From the NCBI GenBank assembly GCA_964561235.1, contig CAZLOV010000023.1, positions 1 through 24,140 of the forward strand: a DNA stretch of 24,140 nucleotides. Reading direction: 5' to 3'. The position numbers and the translations under genes were made by a program. Shown here one piece after another: positions 6,865 to 15,792 of this stretch. Position 1 is the first letter of the stretch. Each line of letters starts with the position of its first letter. Source of the DNA: JBCBSP01 sp964561235. GTDB taxonomy: Bacteria > Pseudomonadota > Alphaproteobacteria > Caulobacterales > Maricaulaceae. The notes beneath the pieces are model-generated. The model was not told where the DNA came from. It saw only the letters and a list, made by a program, of their open reading frames with translations, and ran no database searches.

Positions 6865-7395
6865 TCAGGCCGCCGGCGGCGGACCGGCGGAATCCGACGG
6901 GCCCGGTTGCGGACCCGGCCCCGGCATTGCGGGTTCGCTGCCGGGAACCGGCCCGAAACGGTTGGGCCCGGGCTCGCCCGGCAGCATCCCGACCCAGATC
7001 GTGTAACCGATCCAGACAAGCAGCCCGGCGGCCATGACGGCGAAGAAGCCGATGCCGCCGCCAATGGCGGAAGCCGCCGCCGCCGCGTCGTCGCCCGCAT
7101 CAGCTGCGAAGATCGCCGAGAGGATCGCCCCGCCGAAGATCATGAAGCCGACGACGAGCAGCGCGATATTGATCGCCCACGGCACGGCGTGAAGCCAGGC
7201 GGTCCTGCCGGCGTCGTGCAGCCGCTTCCCGTAAACCGCCACGCCCACATAGATCAGGCCGAGGCTGATGATGAAGCCGAGCAGCGGGATGAAGTTCGCA
7301 ATGAAGTTCGCCCCGATAATGATCAGCACGCCGATCCAGTAGTCCTGCTGGGCGATGCGGCCGTTCGGATTGAAGAGAACCTTGCCGATATCCAT
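6865..7395 (-). CDS. DUF805 family inner-membrane protein (second of tandem pair)
   Basis: This 176-residue protein shows the DUF805 pattern: the opening VLFNPNGRIAQQDYWIGVLII (family form GRi.r.dYW), two hydrophobic segments to about residue 50, then YGKRLHDAGRTAWLHAV (family KRLHDxGRSGW) at about 55-70, followed by three more hydrophobic segments. The C-terminal tail (GPNRFGPVPGSEPAMPGPGPQPGP) is Pro/Gly-rich, also usual in this family where N.YGP.P follows the last helix. No biochemical role is established for DUF805. A full AAGGAGG ribosome-binding site lies 6 bases before the ATG and overlaps the stop of the upstream paralogue (10-base gap), so the two genes are surely co-transcribed. 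Confidence 0.9.
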   Translation of the reverse strand: MDIGKVLFNPNGRIAQQDYWIGVLIIIGANFIANFIPLLGFIISLGLIYVGVAVYGKRLHDAGRTAWLHAVPWAINIALLVVGFMIFGGAILSAIFAADAGDDAAAAASAIGGGIGFFAVMAAGLLVWIGYTIWVGMLPGEPGPNRFGPVPGSEPAMPGPGPQPGPSDSAGPPPAA

Positions 7396-7405
7396 GGGAG
7401 CCTCC

Positions 7406-7930
7406 TTACGCGGCCGGCGCGTCGCCGCCGTCGGCCGAGCCGGGGGGCGGGCCGTACTGGTTGGTCTGCGGATCGCCCTTCAGCATGGCGTTGCCGATGA
7501 AAACGACGAGGAACGACACCACGGCCCCGGCGATCGCCTGCGGGAGGACCGCGCCGCGCTGGGCTTCCATGGAGGCCTGCATGATCGCCGCGAAATCGGT
7601 CTGGTCGACATCCGCCAGTTCCGCCGCGACGTCACCGGCGAACATTGCGCCGAGGACCCCGCTTACGATCATGCCGACAACGAGCCAGCCGACCAGAACA
7701 AGAATGAACATCCATCCGGAAACGCCTGCGTCATGCAGGCGCTTCGACCATAGGGACGCCCAGGGCCAAATGAGGATGAGTCCGATAATGCCGAGCAGAC
7801 CCAGCGCGGGGCTGAGCAAGGGCAGAACGGCGAGCACGAAACTGATCCCGATGAGGATCAGCGCGCCCTGCTGGAATTCGCCCGGACCGATCCAGCCCTG
7901 GGCGTTGAAATAAAGTTGTCCGTAATCCAT
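7406..7930 (-). CDS. DUF805 family inner-membrane protein (first of tandem pair)
   Basis: The 174-residue product starts MDYGQLYFNAQGWIGPGEFQQG and has the diagnostic SKRLHDAGVSGWMFILVLVGW after two hydrophobic segments, further membrane segments, and a tail with NQYGPPPGSADGG. It parallels the next gene in length, layout and tail, so the pair looks like a tandem duplication that has diverged. The usual GRisR.dYW opening is weakened to GWIGPGEF. GGGGG about 6 bases upstream supports the ATG at 7930. An insert between helices (MFAGDVAAELADVDQTDFAAIMQ) contains acidic, probably soluble residues. Function is unknown; DUF805 proteins are small polytopic inner-membrane proteins. Confidence 0.88.
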   Translation of the reverse strand: MDYGQLYFNAQGWIGPGEFQQGALILIGISFVLAVLPLLSPALGLLGIIGLILIWPWASLWSKRLHDAGVSGWMFILVLVGWLVVGMIVSGVLGAMFAGDVAAELADVDQTDFAAIMQASMEAQRGAVLPQAIAGAVVSFLVVFIGNAMLKGDPQTNQYGPPPGSADGGDAPAA

Positions 7931-7978
7931 TCAAGCCCCCGAAAGCCTGAGTTGCATGAAGCCTCAGGCTCCGGCGAT

Positions 7979-8008
7979 CCGGACAAGGTGTCAAATGACA
8001 CTCCGGAA
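7979..8008. promoter_or_regulatory. Inverted repeat upstream of the DUF805 pair, possible operator
   Basis: GTGTCA-AA-TGACAC (7988-8001) is a perfect 6-bp inverted repeat with a 2-base spacer, about 60 bases upstream of the DUF805 start at 7930. On the minus strand it contains TTGACA, a consensus -35 hexamer, but I see no convincing -10 at 16-18 bases. Outer arms CCGGA/TCCGG extend it asymmetrically. It lies between the pccA stop and the DUF805 pair and could instead be a pccA 3' hairpin. Confidence 0.35.
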
Positions 8009-8037
8009 AGGGTTTGCACGGCGTTGAAGGGCCAAGC

Positions 8038-10068
8038 CTACTCGAACTCGACAAGCACGTCGTCGGCGGCGACCGAGTCGCCGGGCTTGCAGGCGACCGC
8101 CTTCACCACGCCGTCGCGTTCGGCGCGGATGACGTTCTCCATTTTCATCGCCTCGACCACCAGCAGCGCCTGGCCGGCCTTCACCTCCGCGCCGGCTTCG
8201 GCGTCCACGGAGATGACCAGCCCCGGCATCGGGCTTGTGATCTGTCCGGCGGCGTCGGCGGCTTCACGCGCGGGCAGACGGGCGTGAAGCTCGGCCATGC
8301 GCGGCGTGCACACCAGAACCGTCTCGGCGAAGCCGCGCGAGCGGAGTCGATAGCCCTCGGTGCGATCGGAGAACTGGACGGCGAACTCCACCGGGTCGCG
8401 GCCCTTGGTCTTGAACACGGCTTCGAAGAGATGCCGCCCTGGCGCCCAGTCCGTAACAAGCGTCAGACGCTTGTCTGAAAGGGTCGGCGCCCAGATTTCG
8501 GCTTCGCCGTCGTCCTCGTCGAGCGTGATTTCGACCGGCGCGGAATACGCCCCGGCGATGACGACCCAGCGCATTGGGCTGTCGAGGTCTCTCGGCGGGC
8601 TCAGCCGGCCCTCGATCAGCGCGCCCCGGCGCACACGCACGGCGTGGATGTAAACGGCGGCGGCGCAAATCTGCAGCCATTGCTCAGCACGCGGGGCGGT
8701 TCCGTGAAACCCGTCCGGGAAATGCTGCGCGATATAGCCGGTGTGGATGTCGCCTTTGCGGAAATCGGGCTCGTCGAGCACCGCCTGAAGGAACGGCGCG
8801 TTGGACTGCACCCCTTCGACAAGCAGCCGGTCGAGCGCCTGGTTCAGGGCGTCGATAGCGATCTCGCGGGTGGGTCCTGAGCCGATCACCTTGGCGATCA
8901 TGGGATCGTAGAACAGGCTTATCTCGTCGCCTTCGCGGACGCCGCTGTCGATCCGCAACCAGCCTTCTCCGAAGGCGCCCTCCTCCGGCTCGACATAGCG
9001 CCTCAGCCGGCCGATCGACGGCAGGAAACCGCGATAGGGGTCCTCGGCGTAGAGGCGGGCCTCGACGGCCCAGCCTTTGGGCTTCATCGCCTTCTGCTTG
9101 AGCGAGAGCGGCTCGCCGCCGGCCACGCGGATCATCTGTTCAACGAGATCGACGCCATGGGTCAGCTCCGTGACCGGATGCTCCACCTGCAGACGCGTAT
9201 TCATTTCGAGGAAATAGAAATTCTTTTTCGGATCGACGATGAACTCGACCGTGCCGGCGCTGTCGTAATCGACAGCCCTGGACAGCGCGACAGCCTGCTC
9301 GCCCATCTTCTGGCGCGTGGCCTCGTCGAGGAAGGGCGACGGCGCCTCCTCAAGGACCTTCTGATTGCGCCGCTGCACGGAGCATTCGCGCTCATTGAGG
9401 TGGATGACGTTGCCGTGCTTGTCGCCAAGCACCTGGATTTCGATATGGCGAGGCTTCTCGACGAACTTCTCGATCAGGATCCGGTCGTCGCCGAAAGACG
9501 ATTTCGCTTCCGAGCGCGCCGCGCGAAAGGCCTCGCGCGTTTCATCGCTATCCCAGGCGATGCGCATCCCCTTGCCGCCGCCGCCGGCGGAGGCCTTGAC
9601 CATCACGGGAAAGCCGATCGCCTCGGCGACCTCGACGGCGTGCTGGTCGTCGACGATTTCGCCCTTGAAGCCCGGCACCGTGCTGACGCCGGCCTCCGCA
9701 GCCAGCTTCTTGGATTCGAGCTTGTCGCCCATCGCAGCGATCGCGGCGGGGTTTGGACCGATCCAGGCGATGCCGTTTTCCGCCAGGAGCTTGGGAAACT
9801 TGGCGTTTTCCGAAAGGAAGCCGAAGCCTGGATGAACCGCCTCCGCGCCCGTGTCGAGACAGGCCTGAACGATCTTGTCCATGGCGAGATAGCTCTCGCC
9901 CGGGGCCGGCGGGCCGATGAACACGGCCTCGTCAGCCATCTCGACGGCCAGCCCGTCTGCGTCCGCCTCGGAATACACCACGACGGTGCGGATCCCCATG
10001 CGCCTGGCGGTCTTGATGACCCGGACAGCGATCTCGCCGCGATTGGCGATCAGGATTTTCTTGAACAT
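8038..10068 (-). CDS. pccA: Propionyl-CoA carboxylase, biotin carboxylase/biotin carrier subunit alpha
   Basis: PccA carboxylates its own biotin using ATP and bicarbonate, and PccB passes the carboxyl group to propionyl-CoA to give methylmalonyl-CoA. The 676-residue product starts MFKKILIANRGEIAVRVI and contains the biotin carboxylase parts in order: ATP-grasp glycine loop KASAGGGGKGMR, EKFVEKPRHIEIQVLGD, HLNERECSVQRRNQKVLEE, and FLEMNTRLQVEHPVTE. A linking domain (about 450-600) is followed by a biotin carrier domain ending with VVEAMKMENVI, where Lys642 would carry biotin. Length and linker fit PccA. The start at 10068 is fixed by homology; 53 further in-frame codons upstream have no family match. 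The beta chain is at 13222-14754 on the same strand but separated by three genes. An acetyl- or methylcrotonyl-CoA carboxylase alpha chain is the alternative, disfavoured by the clear PccB partner. Confidence 0.93.
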   Translation of the reverse strand: MFKKILIANRGEIAVRVIKTARRMGIRTVVVYSEADADGLAVEMADEAVFIGPPAPGESYLAMDKIVQACLDTGAEAVHPGFGFLSENAKFPKLLAENGIAWIGPNPAAIAAMGDKLESKKLAAEAGVSTVPGFKGEIVDDQHAVEVAEAIGFPVMVKASAGGGGKGMRIAWDSDETREAFRAARSEAKSSFGDDRILIEKFVEKPRHIEIQVLGDKHGNVIHLNERECSVQRRNQKVLEEAPSPFLDEATRQKMGEQAVALSRAVDYDSAGTVEFIVDPKKNFYFLEMNTRLQVEHPVTELTHGVDLVEQMIRVAGGEPLSLKQKAMKPKGWAVEARLYAEDPYRGFLPSIGRLRRYVEPEEGAFGEGWLRIDSGVREGDEISLFYDPMIAKVIGSGPTREIAIDALNQALDRLLVEGVQSNAPFLQAVLDEPDFRKGDIHTGYIAQHFPDGFHGTAPRAEQWLQICAAAVYIHAVRVRRGALIEGRLSPPRDLDSPMRWVVIAGAYSAPVEITLDEDDGEAEIWAPTLSDKRLTLVTDWAPGRHLFEAVFKTKGRDPVEFAVQFSDRTEGYRLRSRGFAETVLVCTPRMAELHARLPAREAADAAGQITSPMPGLVISVDAEAGAEVKAGQALLVVEAMKMENVIRAERDGVVKAVACKPGDSVAADDVLVEFE

Positions 10069-10153
10069 GGACGCATCCGGCGGTTTGACGCGGAGAGGAA
10101 GGAAGAGAGGCTTTAGCGCGCGTGCGGCGCATGCGGCAAGGCGCAGACCCGGC

Positions 10154-10642
10154 TCAGTCCTTCGGCGTCTTTCCCGCGCGATCAAACAGCTCCGGATCGA
10201 TACGGCTCTCCAGCCAGTCCATCTCAACCGAGCGCAGGCGCGAAAGGACGGAGATCAGAAAGACCGTCGACCAGCCCAGCAGCAGGAAGCCGTTTGCGCT
10301 CTGAATGGCCGAAACGATCCGCCAGCGGCTTTCGAGATAGACCTCGCCATAGCCCACAGTGGTGAAGCTGGAGGTGGAGAAATAGAGCGCCGCCTCGAAG
10401 GTCTGGAACTCGCCCAGCCACATGAAGACGCCCGCATAGAGCCAGATCTGCAGGGCGTGGACGCCGAACAGGCCCGTCACCACGAGCAGAATGACGCCAA
10501 GCTGCTGCGTGAGATAGGCCAGCCCTCGATAGCGCCGCGAGCGGATGCGCATGATCCAGATGAGCACGGCAAGCCCCGCGATCTGGATGATCACGGTCAC
10601 AACGACGAGCAGTGCGGACAGGGCGAGCGGAGCGGCGAGCAT
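10154..10642 (-). CDS. Two-pore-domain/ion-channel-family potassium channel-like protein
   Basis: This 162-residue inner-membrane protein has a textbook potassium selectivity filter, TTVGYGEVYL, preceded by a pore helix (FEAALYFSTSSF) at about residues 82-99. Hydrophobic helices lie at about 5-31, 43-75 (a long segment) and 110-134. The C-terminal tail of about 28 residues is charged and has no recognisable ligand-binding (RCK/TrkA) domain. It is therefore a small ungated-looking channel of the Ion_trans_2 type, expected to form tetramers. It lies 85 bases upstream of pccA on the same strand and is divergent from the TauD-type gene. No clear ribosome-binding site precedes the ATG, so the start could be internal. 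Confidence 0.87.
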   Translation of the reverse strand: MLAAPLALSALLVVVTVIIQIAGLAVLIWIMRIRSRRYRGLAYLTQQLGVILLVVTGLFGVHALQIWLYAGVFMWLGEFQTFEAALYFSTSSFTTVGYGEVYLESRWRIVSAIQSANGFLLLGWSTVFLISVLSRLRSVEMDWLESRIDPELFDRAGKTPKD

Positions 10643-10757
10643 GACAGCGGATTTAAGCCTTGCAGCAACGCCGCGACGCTAGCGCGCCGCGCCTTGACGC
10701 GCCATCGCCGCAACATGACGCTGCCGAAAAAGCAAAGACATGAAGCGGGAGCACATC

Positions 10758-11612
10758 ATGACTTCGGCCTTGACTGTCACGCCTACCGGCGCAGCCCTGG
10801 GCGCCGTGGTGACCGGGATCGAGCTGTCGCAGCCCCTCGATGCGCAGACAACGGAGCGCCTTCGGCGGGCCTGGCTTGATCACCTTGTGCTGGTCTTTCC
10901 GGAACAGCGCCTGGGCGTGGCGCAGCTCGAAGCCTTCAGCCAGGCGTTCGGTCCGTTCGGCGACGATCCGTTCATCGCCCCCATGGCGGAGCATCCCCAT
11001 GTGATCGAGGTGAAGCGCGAGGCCCATGAGAAGGCGTCCGTTTTCGCCGCCGCCTGGCATTCCGACTGGTCCTTCCAGGACCAGCCTCCCGTCGGCACGG
11101 TGCTCTATTCGCGCATCATCCCGCCGGTCGGCGGCGATACGCTCTTCTGCAACGGATATCTCGCCTATGAGCGTCTGCCGGAGACCACGAAGGCGCGCAT
11201 CGCGGACATGCAGGCGGTGCACTCCGCCGCCCTCGCCTATGCGCCGGCCGGCGTTTACGGCGCCAATGACGGCCCCGACCGTTCAATGTCCATCCGTCCC
11301 TCCGCGGAGGCTGAACGAACGCGCACGCATCCCGTCGTGAAAACGCATCCGGAGACCGGGCGGAAAGCCCTTTTCGTCAATCCCGGCTATGTGCGCACCA
11401 TTGAAGGCCTGTCGGATGAAGACGCCTTCATGCTGCTGTGCGAGCTCTACGAGGCCGCCCATGCGGACGACCTCGTCTACCGGCACCGCTGGGAGCCGGA
11501 CATGCTGGTTATGTGGGACAATCGCTGCACCCAGCACATGGCCACCGGCGGCTATGACGGCCATGCGCGCCTGCTCTGGCGCACCACGATCGCAGATCAG
11601 CGCGCCGCCTAG
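10758..11612 (+). CDS. TauD/TfdA-family Fe(II)/2-oxoglutarate-dependent dioxygenase
   Basis: The 284-residue protein has the TauD-fold iron site: His101 and Asp103 in AAWHSDWSFQ, and His260 in DNRCTQHMAT, with the 2-oxoglutarate-binding Arg expected in RLLWRTTI (about 271-275). The start VTPTGAALGAVVTGIELSQPLD and HPVVKTHPETGRKALFVNPGYV are also typical. Such enzymes hydroxylate small substrates such as taurine, alkyl sulphates, aryloxyacetates or carnitine precursors, using O2 and releasing CO2 and succinate. The substrate cannot be named from sequence, and no sulphonate transporter or regulator is nearby. GGGAG 6 bases upstream supports the ATG at 10758 over the one at 10740. The gene stands alone, divergent from the channel gene, and its stop shares the CTAG with the next, convergent gene. 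Confidence 0.92.
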   Translation: MTSALTVTPTGAALGAVVTGIELSQPLDAQTTERLRRAWLDHLVLVFPEQRLGVAQLEAFSQAFGPFGDDPFIAPMAEHPHVIEVKREAHEKASVFAAAWHSDWSFQDQPPVGTVLYSRIIPPVGGDTLFCNGYLAYERLPETTKARIADMQAVHSAALAYAPAGVYGANDGPDRSMSIRPSAEAERTRTHPVVKTHPETGRKALFVNPGYVRTIEGLSDEDAFMLLCELYEAAHADDLVYRHRWEPDMLVMWDNRCTQHMATGGYDGHARLLWRTTIADQRAA

Positions 11613-12619
11613 GCGGCGTCCATCAACGGCTTGAGGCTGGGATGCACGGCCGGGCTCTCCTCGCGGAGAAACCGCAGCAGCGCGCGTTCGGCCTCGCCGA
11701 GCTTTCCGTCGCGGTTCATGCGCGCGGCCAGCCATTCCGCCTCATCGCCGGTGACCGGTTCCGACAACGCGGAGGCGGCCTCGAAAGCGGCGTTGCGTTC
11801 GGCGGCGATCTCGCGATAGCCGGGCGTGCGATAGGCCTCGATGATGCCGCGCAGGCCCTTGCTGGCGACCGCATCGCCCATGCGGGCGAACATGCCTGCC
11901 ACGCCGTCGGTTTCGGCTTCCCACCATTCCTGGCGCGCCAGCGCGACCTCGCGGCTCGGCGCCTCGTAACCGGACGCCGCCATGAGGAAGTTTGCGAGCG
12001 CCTTGACGAACACGTCCGTCCAGGCGGGATGGTTGGCTGCGCCCTCGCTGGCGTCGTTGATGTCGAACAGGATTTCCGCTTCCGCCTTCGTGATCGAGGC
12101 CGCGCCCTGTCCGCCATAGGCGTAGAGCACGCGGCGAACGAGTTCGGCTTCCGCCTCCGTCACACGGCCGCGCTCGAGCGTGCCGCCGCAGGCCAGCGGA
12201 CCGGCGCCGTCGACGACGGCGCGGCGCACCTGGTCGAGCGCAAAGACGACGAGCGACTGCGGAGCGCGCTCGGCCGCTTCGAGCACCTTCACCAGCGCTT
12301 CGAGTTCCGTCTGGGTCTTCACCGTCCCGTCCGCGGCGATGCGCGCCGTAAGCCAGTCCGCCTTGGCCTGGTCGACATGACCTTGCGGGCGCTCCTGCTT
12401 CACCAGCAGGTCCACAAGCGCCTCGCAGAACAGCGTGATCCACGCCGGATCGCGGGTTGCGGCGGCCTCATCGAGTGCGAAGAGATGCTCCGCCTCGTTC
12501 TTGTCGACGTGCATGTCGGGATAGACGACCCCGCGCACGCGGCGCACGTGCTCGGCGGTGATCGCGCCGGTTGCGCGCACCTCTTCAAGCACCTTGGCGA
12601 GCAGGCTTCCTTCGGTCAT
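11609..12619 (-). CDS. Unrecognised helical protein with an internal duplication (TerB-like or EF-hand-like character)
   Basis: I do not recognise a named family for this 336-residue protein. It has no signal peptide or membrane helix and looks acidic and mostly helical. Two segments repeat: residues 37-73 (HVDKNEAEHLFALDEA...DPAWITLFCEALVDLLV) and 175-213 (SITKAEAEILFDINDA...HPAWTDVFVKALANFLM). The segment before each (GAITAEHVRRVRGVVY at 18-33; RVTEAEAELVRRVLYA at 152-167) also matches. A second motif, WLTARIAADGTVKTQTELEALVKVL (89-113), returns as WLAARMNRDGKLGEAERALLRFL (296-318). The order A-B-A'-B' implies duplication of a unit of roughly 150 residues. The xDGxhxxxE character of the B motif recalls EF-hand or TerB-like helices, but this is only resemblance. 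GGGGAG about 9 bases upstream fixes the start at 12619. Cytoplasmic location is inferred. Confidence 0.85.
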   Translation of the reverse strand: MTEGSLLAKVLEEVRATGAITAEHVRRVRGVVYPDMHVDKNEAEHLFALDEAAATRDPAWITLFCEALVDLLVKQERPQGHVDQAKADWLTARIAADGTVKTQTELEALVKVLEAAERAPQSLVVFALDQVRRAVVDGAGPLACGGTLERGRVTEAEAELVRRVLYAYGGQGAASITKAEAEILFDINDASEGAANHPAWTDVFVKALANFLMAASGYEAPSREVALARQEWWEAETDGVAGMFARMGDAVASKGLRGIIEAYRTPGYREIAAERNAAFEAASALSEPVTGDEAEWLAARMNRDGKLGEAERALLRFLREESPAVHPSLKPLMDAA

Positions 12620-12774
12620 GGCGGCGTCTCCCCGAATGATCCGATGCGCATCATGGCGCATGGAGCGTTAGCAGCGGGTGAAACCGGCTCTGCGAGACGT
12701 GATCGCTGCGGTCTCGACGCACCGGCGCGCGCCGCGCCATGGTGACGCCCGTCGCCCCAGCACGGAGTTTCCGC

Positions 12775-13203
12775 ATGATCGCCGCCCTCGCCGCCGCCTT
12801 CGCCCTGCAGACCGCGCCCGGTCTCGTCGAGAAGCCCAGCCCGCATTCCGTCCCGGAAACCCTCGACCGGCTCCAGACCGCCGTCGAGAACGCCGGCGCA
12901 ACCGTGTTCGCCCGGATCGACCACCAGGACAACGCGCACGCCGCAGACCTCGAACTCGGACCGGTGAGCCTTCTCATCTTCGGCAATCCGCGGATGGGCA
13001 CGCCCTTCATGGCGGCGAACCCGCGCGCGGGTCTCGACCTTCCGGTGCGCGTCCTGGCGTTCGAGGAAAACGGCGGGACCGTCATCGCCTATCTCGCCCC
13101 GGATGCGCTCGCGGCGCGCTACGGCGTGGGCGACATGGAAGCGGCGGCGCGCATGGGCGCGGCGCTGGACCGGCTTACCGACATGGCGGCGGCGACGGAC
13201 TAG
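12775..13203 (+). CDS. DUF302 domain protein, probably exported
   Basis: This 142-residue protein begins with a short hydrophobic segment (MIAALAAAFALQTAPG) that could be a signal peptide. It then has the DUF302 core: SVPETLDRLQTAVENAGATVFARIDH, LLIFGNPRMGTPFMAANPRAGLDLP and VIAYLAPDALAARYG. DUF302 forms small alpha/beta domains whose role is not settled; the conserved His (in ARIDHQ) and the GNP..GTP motif are present. GGAG 7 bases upstream supports the ATG at 12775 rather than the one at 12739. The gene lies between the convergent pccB (19-base gap) and the divergent repeat protein. It is not part of an evident operon. Confidence 0.85.
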   Translation: MIAALAAAFALQTAPGLVEKPSPHSVPETLDRLQTAVENAGATVFARIDHQDNAHAADLELGPVSLLIFGNPRMGTPFMAANPRAGLDLPVRVLAFEENGGTVIAYLAPDALAARYGVGDMEAAARMGAALDRLTDMAAATD

Positions 13204-13221
13204 GCGCCGCCCCCTTGCCCG

Positions 13222-14754
<1,533 letters not shown>

Positions 14755-14834
14755 GGGACGCTCCGGGCGGGCGGTCAGCAGGCGGGAACAGCTTGCTAGC
14801 ACCGTCCGCGCGCGGCAGGCAAACCGCTGACGCG

Positions 14835-15575
14835 TCAGTCCTCGGCCGCGTCCAGCAACCTGAAGAGGCGCTCGACCCCTTTCAGATCGCGCAGCATGTT
14901 GGCGGCGCGCGCAGCGGCTTCGGCGTCCTCGCCCCATTTCCCGTTCTGGAAGCGCTCCTCCAGCCGCGAGACGGAAAACGCCGTCTCCGCATCCGCCTCT
15001 CCGTGCAGCAGCGCAAAGGCAAGCACGATGGAGCCCAGAAGCGGCGTTGCGCTGGCCAGCCCGGTCAGGCGCCAGTCGTCGAGCGCTTCGGCCTGCACGC
15101 GGATGGCGGTAAGCGACGCCTCAGGCTGCTCGACCGCCATGACGCCTTCGATCGTGCGCAAGGGCGCATCAAGCGCAGACGCCGACCAGGCGAGATAAGG
15201 ATCCCATTCCTGCCGCTGAAGCCGGCCGAGCGCCTCGTCCTCCGCGCGGTGGCAGAGCGTATCGGATTGCGCATAGCGCGCGATGTCGGCGGCGACCGCG
15301 GCGCGCGCCTCGGCCATTCGATCTATGGCGACATGCGCCATGCGCGTAACCGGCATGCTTGAGGGGTCGATATGCTCGGCCTGATCCTCCCATTCCTGGG
15401 CGATCGCCATGGCGAGCGCGTGCGAGGGCGCGGCGAGATTGCGCCGCGCGGGCGTCTTCACGGGGCGGCCGTCTAGCACCACCAGGTGCCCGCCCTCCTC
15501 CGAGACGACGCCAGCGGCCTCGTAGAAGCGTTTCGGCAGTGGACGGTTCTCCGCCCGGGCTTTGGACATGCTCAT
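14835..15575 (-). CDS. ATP12-family F1-ATPase assembly chaperone
   Basis: The 246-residue protein matches the ATP12 family, found in mitochondria and alphaproteobacteria, which binds the F1 alpha subunit during ATP synthase assembly. Recognisable parts are KRFYEAAGVV, LDGRPVKTPARRNLAAPSHALAMAIAQEWEDQAEHIDP near the N terminus, MPVTRMAHVAIDRM, the CHRAEDEALGRLQRQEWDPYLAW region, and the C-terminal TPLLGSIVLAFALLHGE. It is soluble and cytoplasmic. The stop of a 49-codon gene lies 9 bases before its ATG at 15575, so the two are likely co-transcribed. A second ATG two codons later is equally possible as the start, with no clear ribosome-binding site for either. Its place after rarA-crcB-rluC-HAD fits the usual alphaproteobacterial order. 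Confidence 0.93.
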   Translation of the reverse strand: MSMSKARAENRPLPKRFYEAAGVVSEEGGHLVVLDGRPVKTPARRNLAAPSHALAMAIAQEWEDQAEHIDPSSMPVTRMAHVAIDRMAEARAAVAADIARYAQSDTLCHRAEDEALGRLQRQEWDPYLAWSASALDAPLRTIEGVMAVEQPEASLTAIRVQAEALDDWRLTGLASATPLLGSIVLAFALLHGEADAETAFSVSRLEERFQNGKWGEDAEAAARAANMLRDLKGVERLFRLLDAAED

Positions 15576-15584
15576 GGCCTGTGT

Positions 15585-15734
15585 CTAAGGCGCGTCCACC
15601 GGATCCGTCCAGACATGCGCGCCCGGGCAGCGCGCTGACGATGACAGATTGGACGCAACGGGCGCCACGACGCCGTACATGGCCAGAAGGCCCAATGCCG
15701 CGACAAGGAGCGTTGATGCAGGTGTGCGATACAT
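15585..15734 (-). CDS. Small 49-residue secreted or membrane-anchored protein
   Basis: A short frame encodes 49 residues starting MYRTPASTLLVAALGLLAMYG and ending VWTDPVDAP. Residues 8-27 are hydrophobic (LLVAALGLLAMYGVVAPVAS), fitting a signal peptide or single membrane anchor, followed by a polar tail with one Cys (CPGAHVW). The case for a real gene is a GGAGG ribosome-binding site 5 bases before the ATG and its neat fit in a same-strand run: 58 bases after the HAD stop and 9 bases before the ATP12 start. I know no family for it. It could be an uncharacterised small protein or a translated leader for the ATP12 gene. Confidence 0.62.
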   Translation of the reverse strand: MYRTPASTLLVAALGLLAMYGVVAPVASNLSSSARCPGAHVWTDPVDAP

Positions 15735-15792
15735 GAATGCCTCCGCTTCATACCCCGATGAAACGAAGGGGAACCGGCGCGGCGGTCGCCGC

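Noticed and set aside
8038..10068. Methylcrotonyl-CoA carboxylase alpha chain, suggested by the nearby isovaleryl-CoA dehydrogenase
   Set aside because: The beta chain in the window is clearly PccB by length and motifs, and no MccB or hydroxymethylglutaryl-CoA lyase gene is present.
14827..14838. 12-base perfect palindrome CTGACGCGTCAG over the ATP12 stop codon
   Set aside because: It overlaps coding sequence, has no T run or partner copy, and short palindromes of this kind are expected by chance in GC-rich DNA.
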